Source of the DNA: Marinoscillum sp964351625 | Lineage (GTDB): Bacteria > Bacteroidota > Bacteroidia > Cytophagales > Cyclobacteriaceae | Assembly: GCA_964351625.1 (NCBI GenBank) | Contig: CAYGOV010000003.1 | Location: 124,001-188,000, forward strand | Reading direction: 5' to 3' | DNA: 64,000 nt | In this document: positions 39,687 to 46,819 of the stretch, in pieces | How the letters are laid out: each line of letters starts with the position of its first letter | Numbering within the stretch: the stretch's first letter is position 1 | Position numbers and translations under genes: made by a program | The notes under the pieces: generated by a model | The model's input: only the letters and a program-made list of their open reading frames with translations | The model's database searches: none | Told to the model about the DNA's origin: nothing

Positions 39687-40235
39687 ATGGATGACAAGGA
39701 TCTTGTAAGGGCTATTATATTAGGCAATAGGCATGCTTTTAAGCAGCTTATTGAGCAGCATAAGCACTTGGTCGGGCATATGATAGCCAAATTGATTGAT
39801 GACCCTTTAGAGCGTGAGGAGCTTTGTCAGGACGTCTTTATAAAGGTTTATAACAATATTGGCACATTCAAAGGGGATTCGAAGCTATCTACCTGGATAG
39901 CAACTATTGCCTACAGAATGGCTGTTAATAAACTGAGATCGTTGAAAAAATCTCCTGAAATGGATGATCTTGAAAAGGTAAACTTCCAACATGGAGTGGT
40001 TGACGACAAACTCGGAGACAATGATTTTTCGAAATTTATTCATTCGCTAATTGACAAAATGCCAATAAATTATAGAATGGTATTGACGCTCTACTACATC
40101 GAAGGATTTTCCTATTTGGAAATTATGAAAGTGACTGAGTTGCCAGAGGGTACTGTGAAAAACTATCTTTTTAGGGCGAAAAATAAACTTAAGGAGTTAG
40201 TAACTCCGTATATAGGGACAGAAATAGAAAGGTGA
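39687..40235 (+). CDS. ECF-type RNA polymerase sigma factor
   Basis: 182 residues: sigma region 2 (HKHLVGHMIAKLIDDPLEREELCQDVFIKVYNNIGTFKGDSKLSTWIATIAYRMAVNKL) and region 4 (IDKMPINYRMVLTLYYIEGFSYLEIMKVTELPEGTVKNYLFRAKNKLKELV). Its stop overlaps the ATG of the next gene (TGATG), which encodes a membrane protein likely to bind it. The divergent ABC permease unit is a plausible target. No extra N- or C-terminal signalling domain is present. Confidence 0.92.
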   Translation: MDDKDLVRAIILGNRHAFKQLIEQHKHLVGHMIAKLIDDPLEREELCQDVFIKVYNNIGTFKGDSKLSTWIATIAYRMAVNKLRSLKKSPEMDDLEKVNFQHGVVDDKLGDNDFSKFIHSLIDKMPINYRMVLTLYYIEGFSYLEIMKVTELPEGTVKNYLFRAKNKLKELVTPYIGTEIER

Positions 40236-40561
40236 TGAAAACTACTAACGACATTGATTCAAAAATTGAAAAGGCACTGCAATATCCTCCCGATATAAAC
40301 TTCAGTGATGATTTTAGTGATGCGATTATCAGAAAAATTGAAACCACGGAGGCTAGGTTATTTAGAAGTCAATGGATTGTGTGCGGACTATTGGTTGCCA
40401 GTTTCTCATTAGCCTCCATTATCATACTGGTGATTTTCATGGAAAATGTACATTTGACCCTGCTCCTAAAAGCATCAAGTTGGGTTTTGATGTTAGTTGG
40501 ATTGCTAATAGTTTTTCAAATTATTGAAAACAAATACCTCAAACCCAAAAGCGCTATTTAA
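40235..40561 (+). CDS. Two-TM protein coupled to the sigma factor (anti-sigma candidate)
   Basis: 108 residues from the ATG at 40235 that overlaps the sigma-factor stop by one base. A short acidic cytoplasmic part (about 1-45) precedes two hydrophobic helices (WIVCGLLVASFSLASIIILVIF; LKASSWVLMLVGLLIVFQII). No zinc anti-sigma (ZAS) HxxxCxxC motif is visible. Position and coupling suggest that it controls the sigma factor, but this is inference. Its end overlaps the convergent pyrophosphatase gene by 4 bp. Confidence 0.6.
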   Translation: MKTTNDIDSKIEKALQYPPDINFSDDFSDAIIRKIETTEARLFRSQWIVCGLLVASFSLASIIILVIFMENVHLTLLLKASSWVLMLVGLLIVFQIIENKYLKPKSAI

Positions 40562-41085
40562 CCAAACTTGGCTGTATAATCGGCAATGGCCTTCGTGACG
40601 ATCTGCTGAGCTACTTCACGATTCTGGAAGTCTTCGATGACTACTTCCTTCTTTTCTAGCTTTTTGTAATCCTCAAAGAAATTTTTAAGCTCTTTGATAA
40701 AATGTGGTGGGAGTTCGGAGATGTCATTCATGTGATTCACACTCATGTCTCCTGCAGCCACAGCTATGATCTTATCATCTTTCTCGCCTTGGTCTAGCAT
40801 TTGCATCACTCCAATTACCTTAGCAGGCACAATACAAAGTGGATCTACTACGATCTGCGTCAAAACAACAATATCCAATGGATCGCCATCATCACAATAA
40901 GTACGCGGGATGAAACCGTAATTCGCAGGGTAGTACATAGATGAATAGATCACGCGATCCAAAATCAGTAAACCTGAGTCCTTATCTAGCTCATATTTAG
41001 CGCGACTTCCCATCGGTATTTCTATGATTCCATTTACGATAGCTGGTGATAGTGTGCCAATTCTTACATTATGCCAAGGGTTCAT
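40558..41085 (-). CDS. ppa: Inorganic pyrophosphatase (family I)
   Basis: 175 residues from the ATG at 41085 (MNPWHNVRIG), which matches the usual family N-terminus; a TTG start at 41112 would add nine residues. Family motifs: EIPMGSRAKYELDKDSG, the acidic active-site DGDPLDIVVL, and KVIGVMQMLDQGEKDDKIIAV. It hydrolyses pyrophosphate to phosphate with Mg2+ in the cytoplasm. It is monocistronic and convergent with the sigma-factor unit. Confidence 0.93.
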   Translation of the reverse strand: MNPWHNVRIGTLSPAIVNGIIEIPMGSRAKYELDKDSGLLILDRVIYSSMYYPANYGFIPRTYCDDGDPLDIVVLTQIVVDPLCIVPAKVIGVMQMLDQGEKDDKIIAVAAGDMSVNHMNDISELPPHFIKELKNFFEDYKKLEKKEVVIEDFQNREVAQQIVTKAIADYTAKFG

Positions 41086-41224
41086 CATAATTTCTATTGT
41101 TTTTTGTTTCAAATTAATGGACTGCTATCACTCTACCTAGAATAGTAGTAGAATAAAGTGATGATAGAGCTGATTATTACGTAATTGAAGAATTCTTATC
41201 TCAAGAGTTCGGTTTTTATGCTAT

Positions 41225-41551
41225 TCAGGTAATTAATAATGTCTGCTCCGCATCTAGATTGTAGCAAGCACTATAATCCTCACCAGTCACTGGGTTTTTT
41301 TTAATACCTAAGAATCCAATGGGGGCGTCAGATATAGTTGCATACTGTCCAAATTGGTAACCATAGATTTCCTTTTTAGGATTTGGGTCCAATTTCAGTT
41401 CATCTTTGGTTAATTCTCCTTTGTGAACTCCCTCACGAAAATCGCCCAACATTGGCGAACCAAAGAATGTGTTTTTAAAAAACTTCTTATATTCCAATTG
41501 CGAGATTTCAAGAAGACTGAGCTGTGCAAGAAGAATATTGCTACTTGTCAC
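41225..41551 (-). CDS. Hypothetical small secreted protein with a probable start-region frameshift
   Basis: 108 residues if translation begins at the GTG at 41551. Just upstream, in the same frame, lie codons for a perfect signal-peptide core (KNLLLFLLVTSSNILLAQ when joined to the GTG region), but a TGA directly precedes the Lys codon. One base out of frame is GTG-AAA in a run of six A (minus strand; plus-strand T run about 41571-41576): deleting one A would give a GTG start and a complete signal peptide. A real start mutation or a homopolymer sequencing error is likely. The mature part (DFREGVHKGELTKDELKLD; YGYQFGQYATISDAPIGFLGI) is not recognised. Confidence 0.5.
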   Translation of the reverse strand: MTSSNILLAQLSLLEISQLEYKKFFKNTFFGSPMLGDFREGVHKGELTKDELKLDPNPKKEIYGYQFGQYATISDAPIGFLGIKKNPVTGEDYSACYNLDAEQTLLIT

Positions 41552-41653
41552 AAGTAAGAATAGAAGTAGATTTTTTCACTTTTGGGTAGGTTAGTGATTG
41601 GGGAAAATCAATTGTCAATGTGAATCTTATAAATTCATCTTAGAAGTTAATAA

Positions 41654-43720
41654 ATGATGGTTAGAAAATTATTATTTGCAGTTGCTGTAGTGGTCCAGTT
41701 TACTGGAGCGGGGCAAGAAATTGACGTAAGTCAAATAGAAATAATACGCGATACATATGGGGTGCCACATATCTATGCACCTACAGATCCGGAAGTGGCT
41801 TATGGTCTGGCTTGGGCACACGCGGAAGACGACTTTGAGACTATCCAACTAACCATGCTGGCAGGTAAACGAATGCTTGGTGCGCACTTGGGAAAAGACG
41901 GAGCGGCGGTGGATTATGTGGTATCACTCATGCGATGTGAAGCACTGGCTAAAGGGGGTTGGTCTAGCCTTTCTCCTGCATACCAAAAACTGATTACTGC
42001 ATACACTCAAGGTCTAAACAACTTTGCTAAAAAGTACCCGAAGAGGGTCTTGTTAAAGGAGTCATTTCCCGTCACGGTGGAGGAGGTTTTAACAGCCTAT
42101 ATTCTGTCTCTTGCCGTTATCTCTGGAGCTGATCAAACGATACAAAATTTATTTGCTGGAAAAGTGGAAGAAGCCATCGATCTGAGTGGTCGCGGTTCCA
42201 ATGCTTTTGCCTTTAATAGGGGCAAGACCAAAGACGATATGGTATACCTAAATATCAATTCGCATCAGCCACTTGAAGGACCGACGAGTTGGTACGAAGC
42301 TCACCTTGTAAGTGAGGAGGGATGGAACGCATTAGGTGGATTGTTCCCAGGAGGTGCGACCATTTTTCATGGAACCAATGAGAATTTGGGATGGGCGCAT
42401 ACGGTCAATTACCCTGATAAGATTGATATTTTCCAATTAGAGATGGACCCAAATAATGACTTAAAGTATAAAATTGATGACGATTATAAAACCCTTGAAT
42501 CAGAGGAAGTTAAAATTCAGATCAGAATATTATTTGGCACTAAAATCACTGTGAAAAAGACCATTTTATGGAGTGAATACGGTCCTGTTGTTAAAAATGA
42601 TAAAGGATATTTTGCTTTTGATCTTGGAGCATTGCACGATCTCCGCGCACCGGACCAATGGTATCAAATGAATAAAGCATCCAACTGGAATGAGTTCAAA
42701 GCAGCTTTAGATATGATGGCTATTCCCGGGTTCAATATTGTATATGCTGATAAGGATAATAATATTTTCTATGCTGGTAATGCAAAGATCCCGGTGCGAA
42801 ATTCTAACTACAATTGGTCAAGTACTTTACCTGGTAATACATCAAAAACGTTATTAGAAAAATATCATAAATTTGATGATTTGCCTCAAGTTTTAAATCC
42901 AGAATCGGGTTACGTTTTTAATACTAACAACTCGGCTTTCAATTGCACTTTTAGTGTGGACAATCCGCTACCTGAAAATTATGATCTCACAATGGGTTAT
43001 CGTGAATTTGAGAACAACAGAAGTCAACGATTTATGGAGCTTATGGATCGCTATGATCGCTTGAGCTGGGAAGATTTTTTGAACATAAAGTATGATGATA
43101 CATTGCCCAAATTATTGGCATATCCGGTTGTGTTGGATCCTGTTTTCGAGATAGATACTATTGCATATCCGAAGTATGCTGCGCTTATGAAAGTGCTCTT
43201 GAACTGGGATCGATCATCAAGTTATAAAAATATTGGAGCTGCTCAATTCATGATCTTGTACCGACACATTGTCGAATCACATCGCGATAAATATACAGGT
43301 GAGCCCTATCCTTTGACGGCTGATGAGGCATTAGAGGCAGTGGATTTTACCAATGCTTACTTGAAAAAGCATTTCAAGAAAGTGAATATATCTCTAGGTG
43401 AATATCAATTACTAGTAAGAGGTGACAAGGAGGTGCCTGCAAATGGAATATTAGATGTAATCACAGCCATGGATGCAAGGCCATACAAGTACGGGCGTGT
43501 CAAGGCTTACCAAGGTGAATCGTTGATCATGCTAGTCCGCTATCCTAAAGAGGGATTGCCAATTATAGAAACGATAAATGTCTATGGTGCCAGCAATCAA
43601 AGGGATAGTCCACATTATGCTGATCAGATGTTTATGTTTTCCAAAAAACAGAGAAAGCCTATGACGTTGGATATTGATGAAGTCAGAAAAAATGCGAAAT
43701 CAATCTATCATCCTGAATAG
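41654..43720 (+). CDS. Penicillin acylase family Ntn hydrolase, AHL-acylase-like
   Basis: 688 residues with a signal peptide (LLFAVAVVVQFTGAGQ). An alpha-chain region (IEIIRDTYGVPHIYAPTDPEVAYGLAWAHAEDDFETIQL) is followed by the autocleavage site before Ser182 (GRG|SNAFAF), which becomes the nucleophile of the beta chain. FPGGATIFHGTNENLGWAHTVN and GFNIVYADKDNNIFYAGNAKIP are typical of the family. The SNA nucleophile context and HGTNENLGWAHT resemble PvdQ-like acyl-homoserine-lactone acylases, which split the acyl chain from signals or lipopeptides in the periplasm. The substrate is not determined. It stands alone. Confidence 0.83.
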   Translation: MMVRKLLFAVAVVVQFTGAGQEIDVSQIEIIRDTYGVPHIYAPTDPEVAYGLAWAHAEDDFETIQLTMLAGKRMLGAHLGKDGAAVDYVVSLMRCEALAKGGWSSLSPAYQKLITAYTQGLNNFAKKYPKRVLLKESFPVTVEEVLTAYILSLAVISGADQTIQNLFAGKVEEAIDLSGRGSNAFAFNRGKTKDDMVYLNINSHQPLEGPTSWYEAHLVSEEGWNALGGLFPGGATIFHGTNENLGWAHTVNYPDKIDIFQLEMDPNNDLKYKIDDDYKTLESEEVKIQIRILFGTKITVKKTILWSEYGPVVKNDKGYFAFDLGALHDLRAPDQWYQMNKASNWNEFKAALDMMAIPGFNIVYADKDNNIFYAGNAKIPVRNSNYNWSSTLPGNTSKTLLEKYHKFDDLPQVLNPESGYVFNTNNSAFNCTFSVDNPLPENYDLTMGYREFENNRSQRFMELMDRYDRLSWEDFLNIKYDDTLPKLLAYPVVLDPVFEIDTIAYPKYAALMKVLLNWDRSSSYKNIGAAQFMILYRHIVESHRDKYTGEPYPLTADEALEAVDFTNAYLKKHFKKVNISLGEYQLLVRGDKEVPANGILDVITAMDARPYKYGRVKAYQGESLIMLVRYPKEGLPIIETINVYGASNQRDSPHYADQMFMFSKKQRKPMTLDIDEVRKNAKSIYHPE

Positions 43721-43743
43721 AACTTTCAACAAGAAAGGAAGTA

Positions 43744-44040
43744 TTAAGCTATTTTCTTGATTGCTTGACTTATTTCTCCAGCTTGGGCAACACCACTTTT
43801 TCGCCAGACAATTTTACCATTCTTGAAAAGTAGGAGTGTAGGGATACTCTGGATACCATATTTGGTGGCCGCCTTGTTGTTCTTATCGACATTCACTTTA
43901 AGGATATTGATACCCTCCCCAAATGACGATTTTACATCATTGAGAATAGGTGGCATCATTTTACAAGGCCCGCACCAGTCTGCATAGAAATCCACCAATG
44001 TTGGAGTATTTCTATTGATCAATTCATGGAAGTTTGACAT
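43744..44040 (-). CDS. Thioredoxin
   Basis: 98 residues with the active site ADWCGPCK, cis-Pro region QSIPTLLLF and the conserved GKIVWRKSGVA. It reduces protein disulfides in the cytoplasm; no signal peptide is present. It lies 39 bp after the C2-like gene on the same strand. The genome may hold other thioredoxins, so a trxA symbol is not given. Confidence 0.92.
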   Translation of the reverse strand: MSNFHELINRNTPTLVDFYADWCGPCKMMPPILNDVKSSFGEGINILKVNVDKNNKAATKYGIQSIPTLLLFKNGKIVWRKSGVAQAGEISQAIKKIA

Positions 44041-44079
44041 AATGAGGACTAAACAGCTTATCAGAAGAAATAGTTGCTA

Positions 44080-44430
44080 TTACTCTATTATTTCCCACAA
44101 GAGCACGTAAGATGCTGAACTGCCTCGTTCCTTGAGCGTCATACTGGTGCTGAATTTTCCGTAGGTATCACGACCAAGCATGATTTCAAAAGTTCCCAAA
44201 AAGTCGTTTGGACTCAGATAATCATAATCCCAGAGCTCTATGATTAACTGCTCATTGGGGTTTTTATGGTCTAAAATCACATTTAGTTCGAATGTTTCAG
44301 AATTGTCAATGCCGACATAAGCCTCATCTACAGGCCAGATTTTTTTACCATTATATTTTAGAAATACTTCATCTTCATCAACTTCATCATTGACAATGCA
44401 CTGGAGCTTATTAAGTCTTATCTGTGTCAT
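44080..44430 (-). CDS. C2-domain-like protein
   Basis: 116 residues with no signal peptide. The stretch ELWDYDYLSPNDFLGTFEI resembles the Ca2+-binding loop 3 of C2 domains (D-x-D-x-x-S-x-N-D-x-x-G), and the N-terminal half offers the matching strands (IRLNKLQCIVNDEVDEDEVFLKYNGKKIWPV). Free-standing C2-like proteins are rare in bacteria. It is upstream of thioredoxin on the same strand. The role is unknown. Confidence 0.55.
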   Translation of the reverse strand: MTQIRLNKLQCIVNDEVDEDEVFLKYNGKKIWPVDEAYVGIDNSETFELNVILDHKNPNEQLIIELWDYDYLSPNDFLGTFEIMLGRDTYGKFSTSMTLKERGSSASYVLLWEIIE

Positions 44431-44491
44431 GTTCCGCTGCTTTTACCTCCAAAATAATACGTTTATGACAATTCTTAACGGCTTAAGCCAA

Positions 44492-44917
44492 TTACTTTGT
44501 AGTGTTATCTTTGAGTATATCGGTGAAAACATGATCTATTGGTTCCCACAGCTCAATCTTATTACCATCCAAATCCATAATGTGTACAAATTTCCCGTAA
44601 TCGAAAGTCTCGATTTTGTCACAAATGGTCACACCAGCTTTTTTAAGGTTTTCTACTAATCGTTCGATATGCTGAACACGATAGTTGACCATGAACTCCT
44701 TTGTGGAAGGTTGGAAATAATCTGTATCATTCGTGAAGGGGCTCCATTGGAGATAATTGATTTCCTCTGGTTTGTTGGTGTTCCTGAATTCGAAGGATGA
44801 TCCATACTGATCAGTTGCCAAACCAAGGTTTTCTCTGTACCATTCTTTGGTTGCGTTTGGGTCTTTGGTCTTGAAGAAGATGCCGCCGATTCCGGTTACT
44901 TTCGGTTTGTTTTCCAT
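44492..44917 (-). CDS. VOC/glyoxalase-family protein
   Basis: 141 residues with two beta-alpha-beta-beta-beta units: GIGGIFFKTKDPNATKEWYRENLGL at the N-terminus and MVNYRVQHIERLVENLKKAGVTICDKIETFDYGKFVHIMDLDGNKIELWEP at the C-terminus. The C-terminal DGNKIELWEP carries the metal-ligand Glu usual in glyoxalase-like proteins. Substrate unknown. It is a monocistronic minus-strand gene. Confidence 0.85.
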   Translation of the reverse strand: MENKPKVTGIGGIFFKTKDPNATKEWYRENLGLATDQYGSSFEFRNTNKPEEINYLQWSPFTNDTDYFQPSTKEFMVNYRVQHIERLVENLKKAGVTICDKIETFDYGKFVHIMDLDGNKIELWEPIDHVFTDILKDNTTK

Positions 44918-45004
44918 TTTTTAGTAATTTTTTTTCTTGCTAATGACTATAAAAATTCTTGAAATTCAATAGCACAAAAGCAAAATCACCTTTTAGTATG
45001 AAGG

Positions 45005-45409
45005 CTAAAACTGTCCTGAGATGATTCCAGTGTTGGGATGAACTGGTAATATGTATTCGTACACCCAGCAGTGCAGAATGCCATTGTCCACATTTATTGG
45101 ACGAAGGCGACGTTCGTACTCAGGCTGTTCTTTAATCAGTGGCAAAGCATGTTCATACTGGTCTAATAGGAGCAAGGTCTTCTCAACATCTTCAAGTAGG
45201 AATACCTCGCCTTTGACTTGATGTTCAGTTAATTCATCATATACTAGGCCTGGATAACTATTTACTTGATAAAGTCGACCGCTCAATGTGCCCTCAGCAA
45301 AGAATTTTGATTTGAAAGGAGGAGTTTGGGTGATGTCACTTCCATGAAATTTCCGTTTCAGAAATCCATAAGCGAATAATAATGGAGAGGTTTCACTTAC
45401 AGTTTTCAA
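45005..45409 (-). CDS. Gamma-glutamylcyclotransferase (AIG2)-like protein
   Basis: 134 residues. LLFAYGFLKRKFHGSD matches the YGxLk/r...N substrate loop of the GGCT fold, and GTLSGRLYQVNSYPGLVYDE and GEVFLLEDVEKTLLLLDQYEHA follow as in the family; the Glu of QYEHA is the expected catalytic residue. The start is TTG at 45409, inside the end of the upstream coiled-coil gene (17-bp overlap), since no in-frame ATG precedes the conserved YG. The overlap indicates co-transcription with the tandem array. Reaction on glutathione-type peptides is only a family expectation. Confidence 0.72.
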   Translation of the reverse strand: MKTVSETSPLLFAYGFLKRKFHGSDITQTPPFKSKFFAEGTLSGRLYQVNSYPGLVYDELTEHQVKGEVFLLEDVEKTLLLLDQYEHALPLIKEQPEYERRLRPINVDNGILHCWVYEYILPVHPNTGIISGQF

Positions 45410-45650
45410 GGGCGGCTTCTGCTTTTAGGAGGGCTTCATTGGCCAGTCTTTCTTGTTTTCTAACTTCTGCAGCCATTTCTTCTGATTCTTGGGCTTGAAT
45501 TTTAGCTTCTTGAGCGGATCTTTCAGCGAGCTTCTCATTCATAGATGCAATACTTGACATCATATCAGCTTCCTTAGCTTTAATAGAGGCAAAAACCATG
45601 ACAATCGCAATAATGGGTACATAAATGATATGCGGAAAAAACTTCTTCAT
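45393..45650 (-). CDS. Small membrane-anchored coiled-coil protein, array copy 4
   Basis: 85 residues. A basic start (MKKFFPHIIYV) leads into one transmembrane helix (PIIAIVMVFASI), then an Ala/Glu/Lys-rich heptad-like coil (NEKLAERSAQEAKIQAQESEEMAAEVRKQERLANEALLKAEAAL) ending in ENCK. It is a diverged member of the tandem family that runs from 46660 to here. By the positive-inside rule the coil should be periplasmic. No known family recognised. It overlaps the GGCT-like gene. Confidence 0.7.
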   Translation of the reverse strand: MKKFFPHIIYVPIIAIVMVFASIKAKEADMMSSIASMNEKLAERSAQEAKIQAQESEEMAAEVRKQERLANEALLKAEAALENCK

Positions 45651-45655
45651 AAGGT

Positions 45656-45931
45656 CTACTTTTTGGATTTACAGTTGGCAATGGCTTCTTCGGCTTTTTG
45701 AAGCGCCTCCTCAGCAATTCGATGTTGTTTCACAGCTTCGGCTGCAATTTGATCCCTAAGTGCGGCTTGTTGTTTTGCATCTTGAGCGTTTTTCTCTGCT
45801 AGTTCAGTCTGAATATCCGCAAGTGCAGCGTATTTCGCTGTTTCATACGCTTTGATTTTGGCATAGACAATAAAGAAAGCGATGATTAAGATGTAGATGA
45901 TATGTGGGATTAGTTTTTTCATGTTCTTCAT
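45656..45931 (-). CDS. Small membrane-anchored coiled-coil protein, array copy 3
   Basis: 91 residues from the ATG at 45931, which overlaps the previous stop (ATGA); the ATG at 45922 gives the paralog-like MKKLIPH start. TM helix IIYILIIAFFIVYAKI, then a coil (ADIQTELAEKNAQDAKQQAALRDQIAAEAVKQHRIAEEALQKAEEAI) and ANCKSKK. Its TM-coding DNA is identical over about 47 bp to that of the neighbouring copy, pointing to recent duplication. It ends 5 bp before copy 4. Confidence 0.72.
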   Translation of the reverse strand: MKNMKKLIPHIIYILIIAFFIVYAKIKAYETAKYAALADIQTELAEKNAQDAKQQAALRDQIAAEAVKQHRIAEEALQKAEEAIANCKSKK

Positions 45932-46229
45932 TTTTTGGATTTACAGGCTTCCAGTTTTTTTAGCGCCATTTTTACCTCTGCTGCTTGACGCTTAGCTTCA
46001 GCTGCTGCCATCTCAGCTTGAGCCAATGCTTCATTGGCTATATTCTTTTGCTTTAGAGCCTCAGCAGCTTGCTTTTCTGCTTCCATTGCGTGCTTCTTGA
46101 CATTTTCCGCATTCTTTTCGGCTAGCTCACTCTGCACTTGTGCAAAAGCAGTTTGCTTATCAGCTTCATTGGACTTGATTTTGGCATAGACAATAAAGAA
46201 AGCGATGATTAAGATGTAGATAATATGAG
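45928..46229 (-). CDS. Small membrane-anchored coiled-coil protein, array copy 2 (5' end in N gap)
   Basis: The coding frame enters from the N gap with HIIYILIIAFFIVYAKIKSNEADKQ and continues through the longest coil of the family (FAQVQSELAEKNAENVKKHAMEAEKQAAEALKQ..., with an extra AEMAAAEAKRQAAEVKMALKKL segment) to EACKSKK. The 55 bases next to the gap equal those on the far side. If the two flanks are the same sequence, this gene is intact, starts at the ATG at 46400, and has 105 residues; the reading frames agree with that joining. Confidence 0.7.
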
Positions 46230-46384
46230 NNNNNNNNNNNNNNNNNNNNNNNNNNNNNNNNNNNNNNNNNNNNNNNNNNNNNNNNNNNNNNNNNNNNNNN
46301 NNNNNNNNNNNNNNNNNNNNNNNNNNNNNTTGATTTTGGCATAGACAATAAAGAAAGCGATGATTAAGATGTAGATAATATGAG
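46175..46384. repeat. 55-bp identical flanks around the 100-N assembly gap
   Basis: Bases 46175-46229 and 46330-46384 are identical (55 bp, from TTGATTTTGGCATAGA to TAATATGAG) and flank exactly 100 N (46230-46329), the customary placeholder for a gap of unknown size. A 55-base overlap is a common assembly k-mer length, so the flanks may be one sequence and the gap not real. About 47 bp of the same sequence recurs in array copy 3 (about 45854-45900), which explains the assembly break. Confidence 0.85.
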
Positions 46385-46400
46385 GTACAAGCTTTCTCAT
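46330..46400 (-). CDS. Coiled-coil array gene, 5' fragment before the N gap
   Basis: From the ATG at 46400 the frame reads MRKLVPHIIYILIIAFFIVYAKI and then enters the N gap. It is either the true 5' end of copy 2 (if the gap is an artefact) or a further array copy whose coil is lost in the gap. Spacing to the upstream copy is 5 bp, the same as elsewhere in the array. Confidence 0.65.
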
Positions 46401-46405
46401 AATTT

Positions 46406-46660
46406 TTATTTTTTGGATTTACAGGCTTCCAATTCTTCATACGCTTCAACAGCTTTTCTCTCTTGCATTCTTGCTATCGCGGCTTGTTCTTGCGCAATCA
46501 TCGCTTGTTTTTTAGCATCCTCAGCATTTTTTTGTGCTGACTCAGATTGAGCAAAAGCTAACTGAGTCTGTTTTTCAGCTTCACGCGCTTTGATATTTGC
46601 ATAGACAATAAAGAAAACAATGATGACGATGTAGATGACATGTGGGAATAGCTTTTTCAT
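46406..46660 (-). CDS. Small membrane-anchored coiled-coil protein, array copy 1
   Basis: 84 residues, first gene of the array operon. MKKLFPHVIYIVIIVFFIVYANI forms the basic start and TM helix; the coil is KAREAEKQTQLAFAQSESA...KNAEDAKKQAMIAQEQAAIARMQ, and the end is EACKSKK. The (A/N)C-KSKK ending is shared by three copies and shortened to ENCK in the last. The coil could oligomerise and the Cys form disulfides if periplasmic. No homologous family is recognised by eye beyond a general TolA/coiled-coil resemblance. Confidence 0.72.
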   Translation of the reverse strand: MKKLFPHVIYIVIIVFFIVYANIKAREAEKQTQLAFAQSESAQKNAEDAKKQAMIAQEQAAIARMQERKAVEAYEELEACKSKK

Positions 46661-46819
46661 AATTTAAATTTCAGATTTACTTATTCAAGATATTAAAAAG
46701 TATTTGCTTCTAATGGTTTAAGTGAAGTGAATTTTGAATCTCAATTTGTTATCTGCCTTTACATCGATATTTATATCTTTGGTTTTAGGCAGATTTTTTT
46801 TCGTCATTATACTTGATAC

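Noticed and set aside
46230..46329. Coiled-coil genes spanning the N run as continuous proteins
   Set aside because: The bases are unknown; only the parts outside the N run are reported, with the possible 55-bp joining noted separately.
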